From Planctomycetota bacterium (GTDB lineage Bacteria; Planctomycetota; Phycisphaerae; Phycisphaerales; SM1A02), in contig JAIOPG010000008.1 of assembly GCA_021414025.1 (NCBI GenBank), positions 186,001 through 250,000 of the forward strand: a stretch of DNA of 64,000 nt, in the 5' to 3' direction. Shown in pieces: positions 34,254 to 43,642 of this stretch (within the stretch, counting starts at the first letter, position 1; each line of letters starts with the position of its first letter). The notes beneath the pieces were generated by a model. The model was not told the origin of the DNA. It saw only the letters and a program-made list of their open reading frames with translations, and ran no database searches. The translations under genes were made by a program, and so were the position numbers.

Positions 34254-35108
34254 TCAGTCCCGCAGGCTCCTTCCGGTCAGGGAGAGGAAGACCGACTCGA
34301 GGGTGGGTCGCTCCACGCGCACTCCGCTCACGTCGCCGCGGGCCAGAGCCGAGGAGATTTCCCGCAGCGGATCCTTGGTGAGGACGCGCTCCTCGGCGGC
34401 TTCGCCATTGCCGTTGGAGCGCTCGACCACCACGGCGCTGTCGCCTCCGTGGCGCGAGACCAGCTCCGCCACCGTGCCGACATCGAGCAGCTTTCCATTG
34501 TCGATCACGCCGACGCGGTCGCAGAGCTTCTGCGCCTCCTCCATGTAGTGGGTGGTGTAGACGATGGTGCAGCCGCCCTTGGCCAGAGTGCGCACCAGGT
34601 CCAGAATGCTGTTGCGCGACTGCGGATCGACGCCGGCCGTGGGCTCGTCCAGCAGCAGCAGCGGCGGCTTGTGCAGGAGCGCCACCGCCAGGTTGAGCCG
34701 GCGCTGCATGCCGCCGGAGTATCCGCTGACATGGTCCTTCGCACGGGCCGAGAGCCCAACCAGCTCGAGCACTTCGGCAACGCGGGACTTCGCATCGGCC
34801 AATCCGTAGAGCCTCGCGAAGAAGAGCAGATTCTCGTTCGCCGAGAGGTTGCCGTAGAGCGCGATCGCCTGCGGCGCCAGGCCAAGTTTGCGGCGCACCT
34901 CGGGATCCATCGGCGAGCCGGCGCCGACGAGCTCGACCGTGCCGGAGTCGGGCCGCAGCAATCCCATCGCCATGCTGATCGTGGTGCTCTTGCCCGCGCC
35001 ATTGGGACCGAGCAACCCGAAGACCTCGCCGGTGCGGATCTCCAGCGAAAGTCCGTCGACCGCCCGGACGCTGCCGAAGGATTTTCGAAGATCAGTGAGC
35101 CGGAGCAT
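34254..35108 (-). CDS. ABC transporter ATP-binding protein
   Basis: The ATG at 35108 ([12 protein letters not shown]) gives a 284-residue ATPase; the longer frame adds 26 residues with no match to the family. Walker A is [11 protein letters not shown], the signature is [15 protein letters not shown], Walker B is [13 protein letters not shown] and the switch His is in [10 protein letters not shown]. The C-terminal part after about residue 220 is typical of ABC-2 (drug/Nat-type) ATPases. It energises the permease encoded immediately downstream. Confidence 0.93.
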   Translation of the reverse strand: MLRLTDLRKSFGSVRAVDGLSLEIRTGEVFGLLGPNGAGKSTTISMAMGLLRPDSGTVELVGAGSPMDPEVRRKLGLAPQAIALYGNLSANENLLFFARLYGLADAKSRVAEVLELVGLSARAKDHVSGYSGGMQRRLNLAVALLHKPPLLLLDEPTAGVDPQSRNSILDLVRTLAKGGCTIVYTTHYMEEAQKLCDRVGVIDNGKLLDVGTVAELVSRHGGDSAVVVERSNGNGEAAEERVLTKDPLREISSALARGDVSGVRVERPTLESVFLSLTGRSLRD

Positions 35109-35149
35109 GCGCGGCGATGCTACCAGTACAATTTCCACACCACGGAGCC

Positions 35150-35671
35150 ATGGAGATGCGCATGATCCTCTATATCGTCCTCGCAATCTTTGGCCTCATC
35201 GTTCTGCTCATCGGCGCCCTGGGCATCATCGGCTCCTTCCTGCCCGCAACGCACACCGCCACCATGAGCGTCACCGTGGCCATGCCGCGCGAGAAAGTCT
35301 GGGCGCTGCTGGACGATGTCTCCGCTTTCCCGACCTGGCTTCCCGGCATCGACAAGATCGAGATGCTGCCCGACCACGACGGCCACCGCGTCTTCCGCCA
35401 GCAGCAGGGCCGCAATTCCTTCGTGCTCGAGGAGACGGTCAAGACGCCGCCGAGCCTCGTCACCCGCACCATCGCCGACGACAACGGCATGTTTAGCGGC
35501 AGGTGGGAGCACCGCTTCGAGGATGCGGGTTCGGGCGGAACCAGGATCACCGTGACTGAAACCGGCACCGTCAACAGCGCCATCCCCCGCGCCATCATGC
35601 GGCTCTTCACGGGCTACGACTTCTACCTGACCAAATTCGGCGAGGCCCTCAAAGTCAAGTGCGGCGCCTGA
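35150..35671 (+). CDS. SRPBCC-family protein with N-terminal membrane helix
   Basis: The product (about 173 residues) has a membrane helix at the N-terminus (IVLAIFGLIVLLIGALGIIG) and then an SRPBCC/polyketide-cyclase-like lipid-binding domain (SVTVAMPREKVWALLDDVSA, FPTWLPGIDKIEM, GTRITVTETGTV). The start is uncertain: ATGs at 35150, 35156 and 35162 are all in frame. The GGAG at 35152-35155 suits the ATG at 35162. The gene stands alone between divergent and convergent neighbours; the ligand is unknown. Confidence 0.8.
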   Translation: MEMRMILYIVLAIFGLIVLLIGALGIIGSFLPATHTATMSVTVAMPREKVWALLDDVSAFPTWLPGIDKIEMLPDHDGHRVFRQQQGRNSFVLEETVKTPPSLVTRTIADDNGMFSGRWEHRFEDAGSGGTRITVTETGTVNSAIPRAIMRLFTGYDFYLTKFGEALKVKCGA

Positions 35672-35675
35672 ATAC

Positions 35676-36044
35676 TTACGCCATCGAGTGAAGCGCCACT
35701 CGGTTGCCTTCGCTGTCCTCGAACAAGCCCATGTAACCGTATTCGGGGCTGATCTGGAGCTTGGCCCGCAAAATCTTGCCGCCGAATTTCTCGACCCGAT
35801 TCAGAACCGCGTTGAGATCGGGACCGGCGTCGAAGTACACCATCGTCCCCTTGTGGCTCGGTTCGTAGGTGGCCTGCTTGATGAGTGCGCCATGCATCTG
35901 AGCCCCGTCGGTAAAGGCGGCCATCTGAAAGTCGGGTCCCACCTGCAAGACGCGCAGCTTGGTTTCGAAAATTCCCTCGTAGAATTTCTGCGCCCGCGCG
36001 AAATCAGCCGTCGGAATTTCAAACCATGCAATTTTGCCGGCCAT
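35676..36044 (-). CDS. VOC (glyoxalase/bleomycin resistance) family protein
   Basis: The ATG at 36044 with GGAG 6 bp upstream gives 122 residues; a longer frame is not supported. The sequence MAGKIAWFEIPTADFARAQK begins the first beta-alpha-beta unit, and the second contains GTMVYFDAGPDLNAVL and GYMGLFEDSEGNRVALHS. Glu in FEDSEGN is a likely metal ligand. The family covers glyoxalases, dioxygenases and resistance proteins; the reaction is not predictable. It lies 43 bp downstream of the aquaporin gene. Confidence 0.85.
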   Translation of the reverse strand: MAGKIAWFEIPTADFARAQKFYEGIFETKLRVLQVGPDFQMAAFTDGAQMHGALIKQATYEPSHKGTMVYFDAGPDLNAVLNRVEKFGGKILRAKLQISPEYGYMGLFEDSEGNRVALHSMA

Positions 36045-36087
36045 GTTTGCTCCTTGAAATGTCGAACTGCAAAGTGAACGGAGAAAT

Positions 36088-36711
36088 TTATTCGTCCGGA
36101 TTGACTGCCTTGTAGGCCAGCGCAGCGCAGGCACCGCCCGCGAAGCATCCGACCAGGTAGACCCAGAAGTTGGCGGCTGCCGTCAATCCCATCACGGTGA
36201 TGCCGGTCGCGACCGCCGGGTTGTACGCACCACCCGAAACCGCGCCGCCTGCGAACGCCCCCACCACGACGGTGAAGCCGATCGCCAGTCCGAAGTAGGA
36301 ATTGCCCGCGGACTTCTTGGAGGTCGCGGTGTTGAGCACGACATACACCAGGGCGAAGGTAAAGATGAACTCGTTCAACAGGGCCTTGGGCACATCCAGG
36401 GTCATCGCGGTATTCGCCGGATTGCCCTTGAAATAGGCGACGGCCCAGGCGGCCACGAAAGCGGCTGCACATTGGGCGACCCAATAGGGAATCACATCCT
36501 TCGACGCGCATTTGCCGCGCATCCAGACGCCGAGCGTGACCGCGGGGTTGTAGTGCCCGCCGGAGATCGCACCGCCGGCGTAGACCATCACCATGAGCGT
36601 GGCGCCGATCGCGATCGGCGCGAACTTGGTCGACCCGGGATCCATCACGGTCAGACCCACGACCAGGACCAGGAAGAATGTGCCGATGAACTCCACGATG
36701 TAATTTTTCAT
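36088..36711 (-). CDS. MIP family channel (aquaporin/glycerol facilitator)
   Basis: The ATG at 36711 gives 207 residues with six helices and the two aquaporin NPA boxes, SGGHYNPAVTLG and SGGAYNPAVATG. Length (about 210-250 for the family) fits. Water versus glycerol selectivity cannot be settled by eye; the second half has GGAYNPA followed by A-x-G, the aquaporin rather than the GlpF (NPARD) pattern. It is divergent from the sulfur operon, with a 216-bp spacer between them in which I find no clear gene or promoter. Confidence 0.92.
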   Translation of the reverse strand: MKNYIVEFIGTFFLVLVVGLTVMDPGSTKFAPIAIGATLMVMVYAGGAISGGHYNPAVTLGVWMRGKCASKDVIPYWVAQCAAAFVAAWAVAYFKGNPANTAMTLDVPKALLNEFIFTFALVYVVLNTATSKKSAGNSYFGLAIGFTVVVGAFAGGAVSGGAYNPAVATGITVMGLTAAANFWVYLVGCFAGGACAALAYKAVNPDE

Positions 36712-36927
36712 GCTTGACCTTTGAAGAGGTGGTTGAGAAGCACTGGATTGAGCGAGCTCAATTCGGGAATCCATTCCCGTTTTTATCCTACTGGATTTTT
36801 TCGGGATGCGCTTCGGCGAAACGCGCCGTTGTGGTGCGGGATGCGAATCGATTCAGAGGCTTGCAGCGCGGAGTCTGCCCGCTTCGCGATAGACTGGATG
36901 AGCCAAGGACAACAAGGAGATTTCACA

Positions 36928-38361
36928 ATGTTTCTACGCATGGTCTACGACGAGAAACTGGCCGAAGCCGCCTATGTGATCGGGTGCCAGCGCACCGGGG
37001 AGGCGATCGTGATCGACCCCGAGCGCGACATCGACCGTTACGAAAAGCTGGCCGCCTCCAATGGCCTGCGCATCGTGGCCGTGGCCGAAACTCACATCCA
37101 CGCGGACTTCCTCTCCGGCGCGCGGGAGTTCGCGGAGAAGGGCACGAAGATCTATCTCTCCGACGAGGGCGACGCGGACTGGAAATACCAGTGGCTCGAC
37201 AAGAAGACCGGCGGCGGCAGCTACAACCATCGCCTGCTCAAGGATGGCGACACATTCCAGGTGGGCAACATCGAGCTCAAGGCGATGCACACGCCGGGGC
37301 ACACGCCGGAGCACATCTGCTTCATGGTCACCGACCGCGGCGGCGGCGCCGACAAGCCCATGGGCGTGGCCACGGGCGACTTCGTCTTCGTCGGCGACCT
37401 TGGCCGGCCCGATCTGCTCGAGAGCGCTGCGGGAATCGCGGGCAAGGCGGATCCCTCGGCGCACCGCCTCTACAGGACGGTTCAAAGTTTCATGCAGTGG
37501 CCCGACTACCTGCAAGTCTGGCCGGCGCATGGCGCCGGAAGCGCCTGCGGCAAGGCCCTGGGCGCCGTGCCGCAGAGCACCGTGGGCTACGAGAAGATGT
37601 TCAACCCCTCGATCAAGGCCGCCGACAATGAACAGCGCTTCGTGGACTTCATCCTGAAGGAGCAGCCCGAGCCCCCGCTCTATTTCGCGCGGATGAAGCG
37701 CGACAACAAGATGGGGCCGAAAGTGCTGGGCGGCGTGCCGAAGATTCCGCCCATGACCGCCGCGGAATTCAAGAGCGTCGACGGCTTCAAGAACGCGATC
37801 GTGGACACGCGGCCGTGGCCCGCGTTCATGGCGGGGCATGTTCCCGGCGCGCTGTCGCTGCGGCTGAACAGTTCGTTCAGTACAGACGCCGGCTCGGTCG
37901 TCGCGGAGACGGAGAGGATCTATTTCATCGTCGATCCGGCGCGCCTGGACGAGGCGACGCGCGACCTGATCCGTGTGGGCCTGGACAACTTTGGCGGCTG
38001 GTTCGACGCCGGTGCGATGAAGTCCTACGAGGCCGCGGGCGGCAAGCTTGTCCCCACCGCCGAGGTCACCGTCGCCGAGGCGCAGGATCTGCTGGACACC
38101 AGCAACCCCTTCGTGCTGGATGCGCGGCGCAACGCCGAGTTCGTCGAAGGGCACATTCCCGGCGCCTTGAACATCGCGCACACGCGACTGCTCTCGAATA
38201 TTTCGAAAGTGCCCAAGGATCGTCGCATTCTCGTCAACTGCAAAAGTGGAGGCCGTTCGTCGCTCTCCTGCTCGCTGCTGCAGAAGCATGGCTACGAAGT
38301 CGCCAATCTCGCCGGCGGAATGCTCGCCTGGGAGCAGGCCAAGGTGCTGGTTGAGAAATAA
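36928..38361 (+). CDS. Metallo-beta-lactamase/rhodanese protein, second copy (persulfide dioxygenase-like)
   Basis: The ATG at 36928 follows AAGGAGA at a good distance; the frame is open for 69 more codons upstream without support. The product has 477 residues. The metal site THIHAD (His56, His58, Asp60), HTPGHTPEH (His125), GDLGRPDLL and PAHGAGSACGK match persulfide dioxygenase-like enzymes. A Cys-less rhodanese domain (about 270-360) and an active one with CKSGGRS (Cys438) follow. TauE and rhodanese-DUF2892 genes lie directly downstream, a typical sulfide/thiosulfate detoxification unit. It shares its layout with the protein at 9817-11232. Confidence 0.92.
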   Translation: MFLRMVYDEKLAEAAYVIGCQRTGEAIVIDPERDIDRYEKLAASNGLRIVAVAETHIHADFLSGAREFAEKGTKIYLSDEGDADWKYQWLDKKTGGGSYNHRLLKDGDTFQVGNIELKAMHTPGHTPEHICFMVTDRGGGADKPMGVATGDFVFVGDLGRPDLLESAAGIAGKADPSAHRLYRTVQSFMQWPDYLQVWPAHGAGSACGKALGAVPQSTVGYEKMFNPSIKAADNEQRFVDFILKEQPEPPLYFARMKRDNKMGPKVLGGVPKIPPMTAAEFKSVDGFKNAIVDTRPWPAFMAGHVPGALSLRLNSSFSTDAGSVVAETERIYFIVDPARLDEATRDLIRVGLDNFGGWFDAGAMKSYEAAGGKLVPTAEVTVAEAQDLLDTSNPFVLDARRNAEFVEGHIPGALNIAHTRLLSNISKVPKDRRILVNCKSGGRSSLSCSLLQKHGYEVANLAGGMLAWEQAKVLVEK

Positions 38362-38379
38362 TCCGCGGGAAATGCTCGC

Positions 38380-39216
38380 GTGATTTTGATCCTGCTCGGA
38401 GCCGCGGCGGTCGGCCTCGCCCTGGGGCTGCTCGGCTCGGGCGGCGGCATCCTGACGATTCCCATCCTGGTCTACCTCGTCGGCCACGACGAGAAGAGTG
38501 CCGTGGTGGAATCGCTGGCGATCGTCGGCGCGATCGCGCTCACCGGCGTCATCCGCGCGTCATTTCAGAAGCGCGTGGACTTCCGCAGCGCCGCGCTGCT
38601 CGCGTTTCCGGGAATCGCGGGAACGATCGCCGGCGTGTACGTGGGGGAATTCATTCCCGGCGCCGTGCAGTTGCTGCTGCTTGCGGGACTCATGCTCACG
38701 GCCTCACTGCTCATGTTTCGAAGCGGTGCCACGGCAATCGCCGCGACGCCCGGGGTGAAGAAGACCGGATCGTTGTGGTTGATCCTGTTCCAGGGTTTTG
38801 CGCTCGGATTCACAACAGGCTTGGTCGGGGTCGGCGGTGGATTTCTAATCGTGCCGGTGCTGGTGCTCATGCTGCGCTTGCCGATGCCGGTGGCGGTGGC
38901 CACAAGCCTGGCGATCATCGCGGTGAACTCCACCGCGGGATTCTTGAACTATTGGATGGCTGGCAGCGGCGGCGAAGCGGGCGCCATCGCTCCATGGCGG
39001 ATCGACTGGACCATCATTGGCGTATTCACAGTGGCGGGAATTGCAGGGAGCCTGGTCGGAAACCATTTCGCGGGGCGCATCGATCCGCGGATGCTCAAAC
39101 GCGTCTTCTCGATCTTTCTGGTCGTCATGGCCGGATACATCGTGGTTCGTCAGGCGCCGCGTGCGATGCCGGGCTGGTTCGGTCAAGCCGCTCCTATCCA
39201 TCCAACTTCTCGCTAG
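38380..39216 (+). CDS. TauE/SafE family sulfite exporter-like permease
   Basis: The 278-residue membrane protein starts at a GTG at 38380; the nearby ATG is in a frame with an immediate stop. It has the internal duplication of the family, with the glycine-rich turns GLLGSGGGILTIPIL and GLVGVGGGFLIVPVL at the start of each half, and about eight helices. Members export sulfite, sulfoacetate or similar anions. Its position between two rhodanese-containing genes supports sulfite or thiosulfate as a plausible substrate. Confidence 0.9.
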   Translation: MILILLGAAAVGLALGLLGSGGGILTIPILVYLVGHDEKSAVVESLAIVGAIALTGVIRASFQKRVDFRSAALLAFPGIAGTIAGVYVGEFIPGAVQLLLLAGLMLTASLLMFRSGATAIAATPGVKKTGSLWLILFQGFALGFTTGLVGVGGGFLIVPVLVLMLRLPMPVAVATSLAIIAVNSTAGFLNYWMAGSGGEAGAIAPWRIDWTIIGVFTVAGIAGSLVGNHFAGRIDPRMLKRVFSIFLVVMAGYIVVRQAPRAMPGWFGQAAPIHPTSR

Positions 39217-39225
39217 CATTTCAGA

Positions 39226-39801
39226 ATGTCCGTCACCGCCAATCCATATAAGGAAGCGAAGCCCCGCCAGGTGCAGCAATGGCTGAGCCAGGGCGAGGCG
39301 GTTCTGGTCGATGTGCGCGAGGCCGATGAGCACGCCCGCGAGCGGATCCGCGGGGCGATTTTGGCGCCGCTTTCCAAGTTCGATCCGGGCAAGGTGCAGG
39401 AACTGGCCAAGCCCGGGCAGAAGCTCGTGGTGCATTGCCACAGCGGGCGTCGCTCGGCCGACGCGGCGCTCATGTCGACCGCGTTCTGCAAGCCCGGCGT
39501 CGAGGTGGTCAGCATGGTCGGCGGCATCGAGGCGTGGAAAAGCGAGAATCTTCCGGTAGAGGTCAACGCGACAGTTTCGCGGATCAGCGTGATGCGGCAG
39601 GTGCAGATCGTGATCGGCGTCGGTGTGCTGGGCGGCTCGGCGCTGGCGTGGTTTGTGCACCCCGGCTTCGTCGCCATCCCGGCGTTCTTTGGCGCAGGCC
39701 TGCTCTTTGCCGGCGCGTCGGGCACCTGCGCCCTGGCCTCGATCCTTGGCGGCATGCCCTGGAACAAGGGCGCCGCGGGCTCCGATTCCTGCGCTACCTG
39801 A
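39226..39801 (+). CDS. Rhodanese with C-terminal DUF2892 membrane segment
   Basis: The 191-residue protein has a rhodanese domain (about 8-110) with the active loop HCHSGRRS (Cys71), and a C-terminal pair of helices (VIGVGVLGGSALAW and AFFGAGLLFAGASGTCALA) as in DUF2892 proteins such as YgaP. The domain transfers sulfane sulfur; the tail places it at the membrane. It is third in the sulfur cluster and lies 9 bp after the TauE gene. Confidence 0.9.
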   Translation: MSVTANPYKEAKPRQVQQWLSQGEAVLVDVREADEHARERIRGAILAPLSKFDPGKVQELAKPGQKLVVHCHSGRRSADAALMSTAFCKPGVEVVSMVGGIEAWKSENLPVEVNATVSRISVMRQVQIVIGVGVLGGSALAWFVHPGFVAIPAFFGAGLLFAGASGTCALASILGGMPWNKGAAGSDSCAT

Positions 39802-39812
39802 TTGCGCCTTCG

Positions 39813-40781
39813 CTACTTGACCGCGGCTTTCGGCGCGTCGCGCCGGCTCTGCGTATAGATGATGAAGGTCGCCCGGTCCTTGTCCTTCTTCTGGTCGAAC
39901 TCGCACGCGTCGCTGCTGACCAGCGACACGGTCGCCACCTTGTCGTAGGGGCGCAGGTTCTTGAACTCGGCCACGGTCGCGCCGCTGCGATCGATATGGA
40001 AGCACCCCGCGATGTGCACCACGCGGTATTTGGGCCGAGCGTTTGCCGCGGAGTGCGCCATCGTCGCATCCCACATCAATTGCGCCGCGATGAACTTGTC
40101 CACTTCCTCATCGGTGACGACGGGCGTTGGCTGCCCCTCCTCCTGGCGCATCTCGACCATGAAGGCGCGGAAGTCCTCGCGGTAGCCCTCGTTTTTCAAC
40201 GCCGGTACGTCGAAGAGCGCACGTTCCTCGCTGGTGACCGGGGGCAGCGCCTGCATTCCCTCCTTGGAGACAGTGCGCACATACTTGCGCGGCGCGTTGG
40301 CGGCGATGATCACGCCGCCCTGGTATTTCGCGTCGTCCAGAATGGGCTGGTACCACGCCATCCAGGAGCCCTTGCCCGCCCAGGCCAGACTGTTGGTCTT
40401 TTCGGCAAGCATCTGCGCGTCGATCTTGCCGATGCGCCACTGGTCGGCGTAGATCTGCTCGTCGCGCTCCAGCATCTCCATGCTCAGCGCGCCGCTGGGC
40501 CACGCCGCGAGCAGTTCAAGGACGATGCGCGCCTCCAGCGCGTGGCCGTGGGCGTCGTCGTGCGACTCGCCCAGGAAGACCGCGTCGCACTGGATCAGCT
40601 CGCGCATCATCGCCAGCCAGGTCACCGGCGCGCCGTCGCGGGTGAAGAGGCAGACCTGGCCCGGATCGACTTCGACGGCGACGGCGGGTTTTTCAATCGG
40701 CGCGGGCGCGGCGCATCCCGAGAGGACGACAGCGATCGCGGCGGTCGTGGTCCAAAAAAACAATCTGCAAGCGTGCTGCAT
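39813..40781 (-). CDS. ChaN-like (haem-binding uptake, Tiki superfamily) lipoprotein
   Basis: The signal peptide MQHACRLFFWTTTAAIAVVL ends in the lipobox LSGC, supporting the ATG at 40781 (322 residues); in-frame ATGs farther upstream lack a ribosome site. The core motifs VFLGESHDDAHGHALEARIV and SMEMLERDEQ are those of the ChaN/DUF399 fold. ChaN of Campylobacter binds haem, but most members have no tested function. The gene converges on the rhodanese gene with only 11 bp between the two stops. Confidence 0.82.
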   Translation of the reverse strand: MQHACRLFFWTTTAAIAVVLSGCAAPAPIEKPAVAVEVDPGQVCLFTRDGAPVTWLAMMRELIQCDAVFLGESHDDAHGHALEARIVLELLAAWPSGALSMEMLERDEQIYADQWRIGKIDAQMLAEKTNSLAWAGKGSWMAWYQPILDDAKYQGGVIIAANAPRKYVRTVSKEGMQALPPVTSEERALFDVPALKNEGYREDFRAFMVEMRQEEGQPTPVVTDEEVDKFIAAQLMWDATMAHSAANARPKYRVVHIAGCFHIDRSGATVAEFKNLRPYDKVATVSLVSSDACEFDQKKDKDRATFIIYTQSRRDAPKAAVK

Positions 40782-40899
40782 TGCCGACGAACCTGCCTCC
40801 GCAAAAGGTTTCTCAAGCCGTGGTCGCGTCCTCTTCATGGGCTGCATATTGCCAGCATTGGGCGGGATGTGCATCCCCCCGCCGGGCCATACATTGGCA

Positions 40900-41481
40900 A
40901 TGATGAGCAACCAACGACCGGTCATTGTGGTCTCGGGACTGCCGCGCTCGGGCACCAGCATGGCCATGCAGATGCTGCAGGCGGGCGGAATCCCCGTGCT
41001 CACCGACGCCCTCCGCACCGCCGACGAAGACAACCCGCGCGGCTATCTCGAATTCGAGCGCGTCAAGCAACTCAAGAGCGACAAGGCGTGGCTGGACGAC
41101 GCGGCCGGCAAGGCGGTGAAGATCATCCATCTGCTGCTGATGGAACTGCCCGCGAACCGCCCCTACAAGGTGATCCTGATGCGCCGCGAGCTGCGCGAGG
41201 TGGTGCGCTCGCAGTCGGTGATGCTGGAGCGGAGCGGGCGCAAGGGGGCGGCGCTGCCGCCGGAGCGGCTGATGAGCGTCTTTGAAGCGCAGCTTGCCGC
41301 CGTCAAGGCATGGCTCGCGGAGCGCCCCAACTTCGAGGTGATTGAACTGGACCATGCCGAGTTCATCTCGAACCCGCGGCGCCAGGCGCAGGCGATCAAC
41401 ACGTTTCTCGGCGGAGGCCTGGACGAAGCGGCCATGGCCAACGCCGTGGACCCCTCGCTGCATCGCAACAAGCAATCGTGA
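40900..41481 (+). CDS. Sulfotransferase-like P-loop protein
   Basis: The 193-residue protein begins with a P-loop-like motif IVVSGLPRSGTSMAMQML, the PAPS-binding signature of sulfotransferase-type proteins, and has an acceptor-side motif in VILMRRELREVVRSQSV. It is shorter than true sulfotransferases (about 270-300). Two ATGs at 40900 and 40903 are both possible starts. It lies divergently from the ChaN-like gene and converges on the phosphodiesterase-TPR gene. The substrate is unknown. Confidence 0.75.
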   Translation: MMSNQRPVIVVSGLPRSGTSMAMQMLQAGGIPVLTDALRTADEDNPRGYLEFERVKQLKSDKAWLDDAAGKAVKIIHLLLMELPANRPYKVILMRRELREVVRSQSVMLERSGRKGAALPPERLMSVFEAQLAAVKAWLAERPNFEVIELDHAEFISNPRRQAQAINTFLGGGLDEAAMANAVDPSLHRNKQS

Positions 41482-41489
41482 TTGAATTC

Positions 41490-41504
41490 GCGCCGCCCCG
41501 GCGC
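41490..41504. terminator. Short GC-rich hairpin between convergent genes
   Basis: GCGCCG (41490-41495) pairs with CGGCGC (41499-41504) around a three-base loop. There is no U-tract on either strand, so it is at best a weak bidirectional terminator. Confidence 0.25.
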
Positions 41505-41518
41505 TCGATCGCCCAACC

Positions 41519-43642
41519 TCACGCGTTCGGCTTCGAGCGCAGCCGCTGCTCGAACGCCTGCCAGCCCCATGCGGGCACACGCACCGGCGGAGATTTCGCC
41601 GCGCCCTTTTCCGCGCGGGCGGCATCGACCCCTTCGACCTGCTTGAGCAGTAGATCGGCTTGCGCGGCATGCTTCGCGGCCGGCTCACTCAGGTTGAGGG
41701 CTCCGCAGACCAGCGTCATGAAGCGATGGGTGTCGACCAGGTTGGGCTGCATCGAGAGAGCCACCTCGAAGGACTGCCGGGCGTGCGGAAAATCCTCCAG
41801 CCAGGCCAGCGCCACGCCGAGAAGAAAATGGGCCTCGGGGAGCAGGTGGTGCAGCTCGGCGGCCCGAATCGTGTGGTCCACCGCGTCATCAAACCGCTTC
41901 AGTCCGAGCGAAGCCCGCGCCAGACCCAGGTGCACCATCGGATTGTCCGGCTCGAACTTGCCCGCCTGCTGGTAGAGGCGCAGGGCCTCTTCAAACTTGT
42001 CGAATGCGCAGAGCAGATTGCCCAGCGCCAACGCGTACTGACCTTGCGATCCGAGCCGTTTCACCAGCCGCTCGGTCTCCTTCTTTGCCTCGTCCATCCG
42101 GTTCAACTGGATCAGAGCGCTGGCCAGCATCAAACCCGCGTCGACATCCTGCGGATTTTCCGCAAGGATTTTCTGGAAGCCTTCCACGCACTCCGCGAAT
42201 CGATTCGCCAGGTATTGCATCTTGGCCAGGTCGCTTTGATATCGCTTCTCACCGGGGCACTCCCGAAAGAGTTCCTCCATAATGGGCAGGGCCAGGTGCG
42301 GCCGGCCTGTCGAGGAGTAGGTGACGGCAAGATTGAAGCGCGTTTCGCGGCGCACCAGATCCAGCTGCGCCTGCACGCCTTCGGAAGGCGCCGCCATGTA
42401 CCCCAGGTCGACCAGTTGCTGCAGCGCGTCCTGCGACTCGAAGGGATCGCTGCGCATTTCGGCGGGATGCATGGCCGCGTTGCCCTCCACGGCGTCCCAG
42501 CTTTCGATGGGCGGAATGTTCCGGTCCGGCTCCAGGGCTTCGAGCAGCGCTCGGCCATCCATGTCGCGGCCGGCGGGAAGCCCCAGCAGCGCCAAAGCGG
42601 TCGGCGCGATGTCCAGCAGATTGCTCGACACGATCGCGGCGCCGCGCTTCACGCCGGGCCCCGACATCGCCAGCACACCGAAAGGGCGGTGCCACATGGC
42701 TTCCATCGCGGCGCGCTCCTTGGCGTCGTCGGTGTTGATCGTGGGCCGCCGATGGTCGGAATGGAAGCCATGGTCCGACAGCAGCAGCACGGTGGTCCCC
42801 GGTCCGGCCGCCTCCAGCAGCTCGCCCAGCATCCGGTCGTGCAGCTCGTAGGTCCGGTTCATCACGCCGCCGAACCAGCGCACCTCGTCCTTGTGCACGT
42901 GCGGCATCCGCGGCGCCACGAACTGCATGAAGTGGTGGCCGATGGTGTCGATGGTCTCGTAGAACACCATGGTGCAGTTCCAGTCGGTCGAACCGCGCAG
43001 AATGGAGAGGGTCGCCTGATGCACCGACTTCATTCGCGCCAGCTGCTTGGCCAGCGCCCGGGGCCGCTCGTCGCCGCGTTTCAAGTCGTGAAGCATGGGG
43101 ATCATGGCGAGCACTTCCTCGCGCTTCACGCCGGAAGTCGCCACGCGGCACGCGGCCAGAGATTCGCTCAATGACTCTGGATGGACGGCCGCCGCCTGCA
43201 GCGCCCACGGCATGCTCGCGTCGGCAGGTTCGCCCTCCTGGAAAAGATTGGTGACGCAGGCGCCGCTGATCGGCTCGGCGGGGTGCGAGGCGTACCAGCT
43301 CACCGCGTTCACCTTCAAGCCGGCCTGGGTCAGGATGTTCCACAGCGCCTTGGTGCGCCGGGTGGTGCTGGCCGCGATGCGAACCCCTCCGCCGGCGGGA
43401 TTGGGCTCCACGAAATTCAGGATTCCATGCTTGTCGGCGGTTTTGCCGGTGGCGATGGAGGACCAAAGAATCGGCGAGAGCGTCGGCTCAAGTGTGGCCA
43501 AGTCGCTGCGGACCCCCGCTTCGACCAGTCGCTTCAAATTGGGCATCTTTCCCTGGGCCATCAGGGGGTCGATCAGGTTCCAGTCGGCGGCATCCCAGCC
43601 AATGATGAGCAATCGTTGATTGGCGGGCATCGGGTCGATCAT
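41519..43642 (-). CDS. Alkaline phosphatase-type phosphodiesterase fused to TPR domain
   Basis: The 707-residue protein starts with a type I phosphodiesterase/nucleotide pyrophosphatase domain (about 8-400): LLIIGWDAADWNLIDPL, the nucleophile-bearing TLSPILWSSIATGK, DTIGHHFM, and LLLSDHGFHSDHR. A TPR-rich region follows from about residue 430 (VTYSSTGRPHLALPIMEELF, NLLCAFDKFEEALRLYQQAG, HFLLGVALAWLEDFPHARQS). No signal peptide is seen, so the protein is probably cytoplasmic. The domain may remove phosphate or phosphodiester groups from large-molecule substrates; the substrate is not known. Confidence 0.88.
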   Translation of the reverse strand: MIDPMPANQRLLIIGWDAADWNLIDPLMAQGKMPNLKRLVEAGVRSDLATLEPTLSPILWSSIATGKTADKHGILNFVEPNPAGGGVRIAASTTRRTKALWNILTQAGLKVNAVSWYASHPAEPISGACVTNLFQEGEPADASMPWALQAAAVHPESLSESLAACRVATSGVKREEVLAMIPMLHDLKRGDERPRALAKQLARMKSVHQATLSILRGSTDWNCTMVFYETIDTIGHHFMQFVAPRMPHVHKDEVRWFGGVMNRTYELHDRMLGELLEAAGPGTTVLLLSDHGFHSDHRRPTINTDDAKERAAMEAMWHRPFGVLAMSGPGVKRGAAIVSSNLLDIAPTALALLGLPAGRDMDGRALLEALEPDRNIPPIESWDAVEGNAAMHPAEMRSDPFESQDALQQLVDLGYMAAPSEGVQAQLDLVRRETRFNLAVTYSSTGRPHLALPIMEELFRECPGEKRYQSDLAKMQYLANRFAECVEGFQKILAENPQDVDAGLMLASALIQLNRMDEAKKETERLVKRLGSQGQYALALGNLLCAFDKFEEALRLYQQAGKFEPDNPMVHLGLARASLGLKRFDDAVDHTIRAAELHHLLPEAHFLLGVALAWLEDFPHARQSFEVALSMQPNLVDTHRFMTLVCGALNLSEPAAKHAAQADLLLKQVEGVDAARAEKGAAKSPPVRVPAWGWQAFEQRLRSKPNA

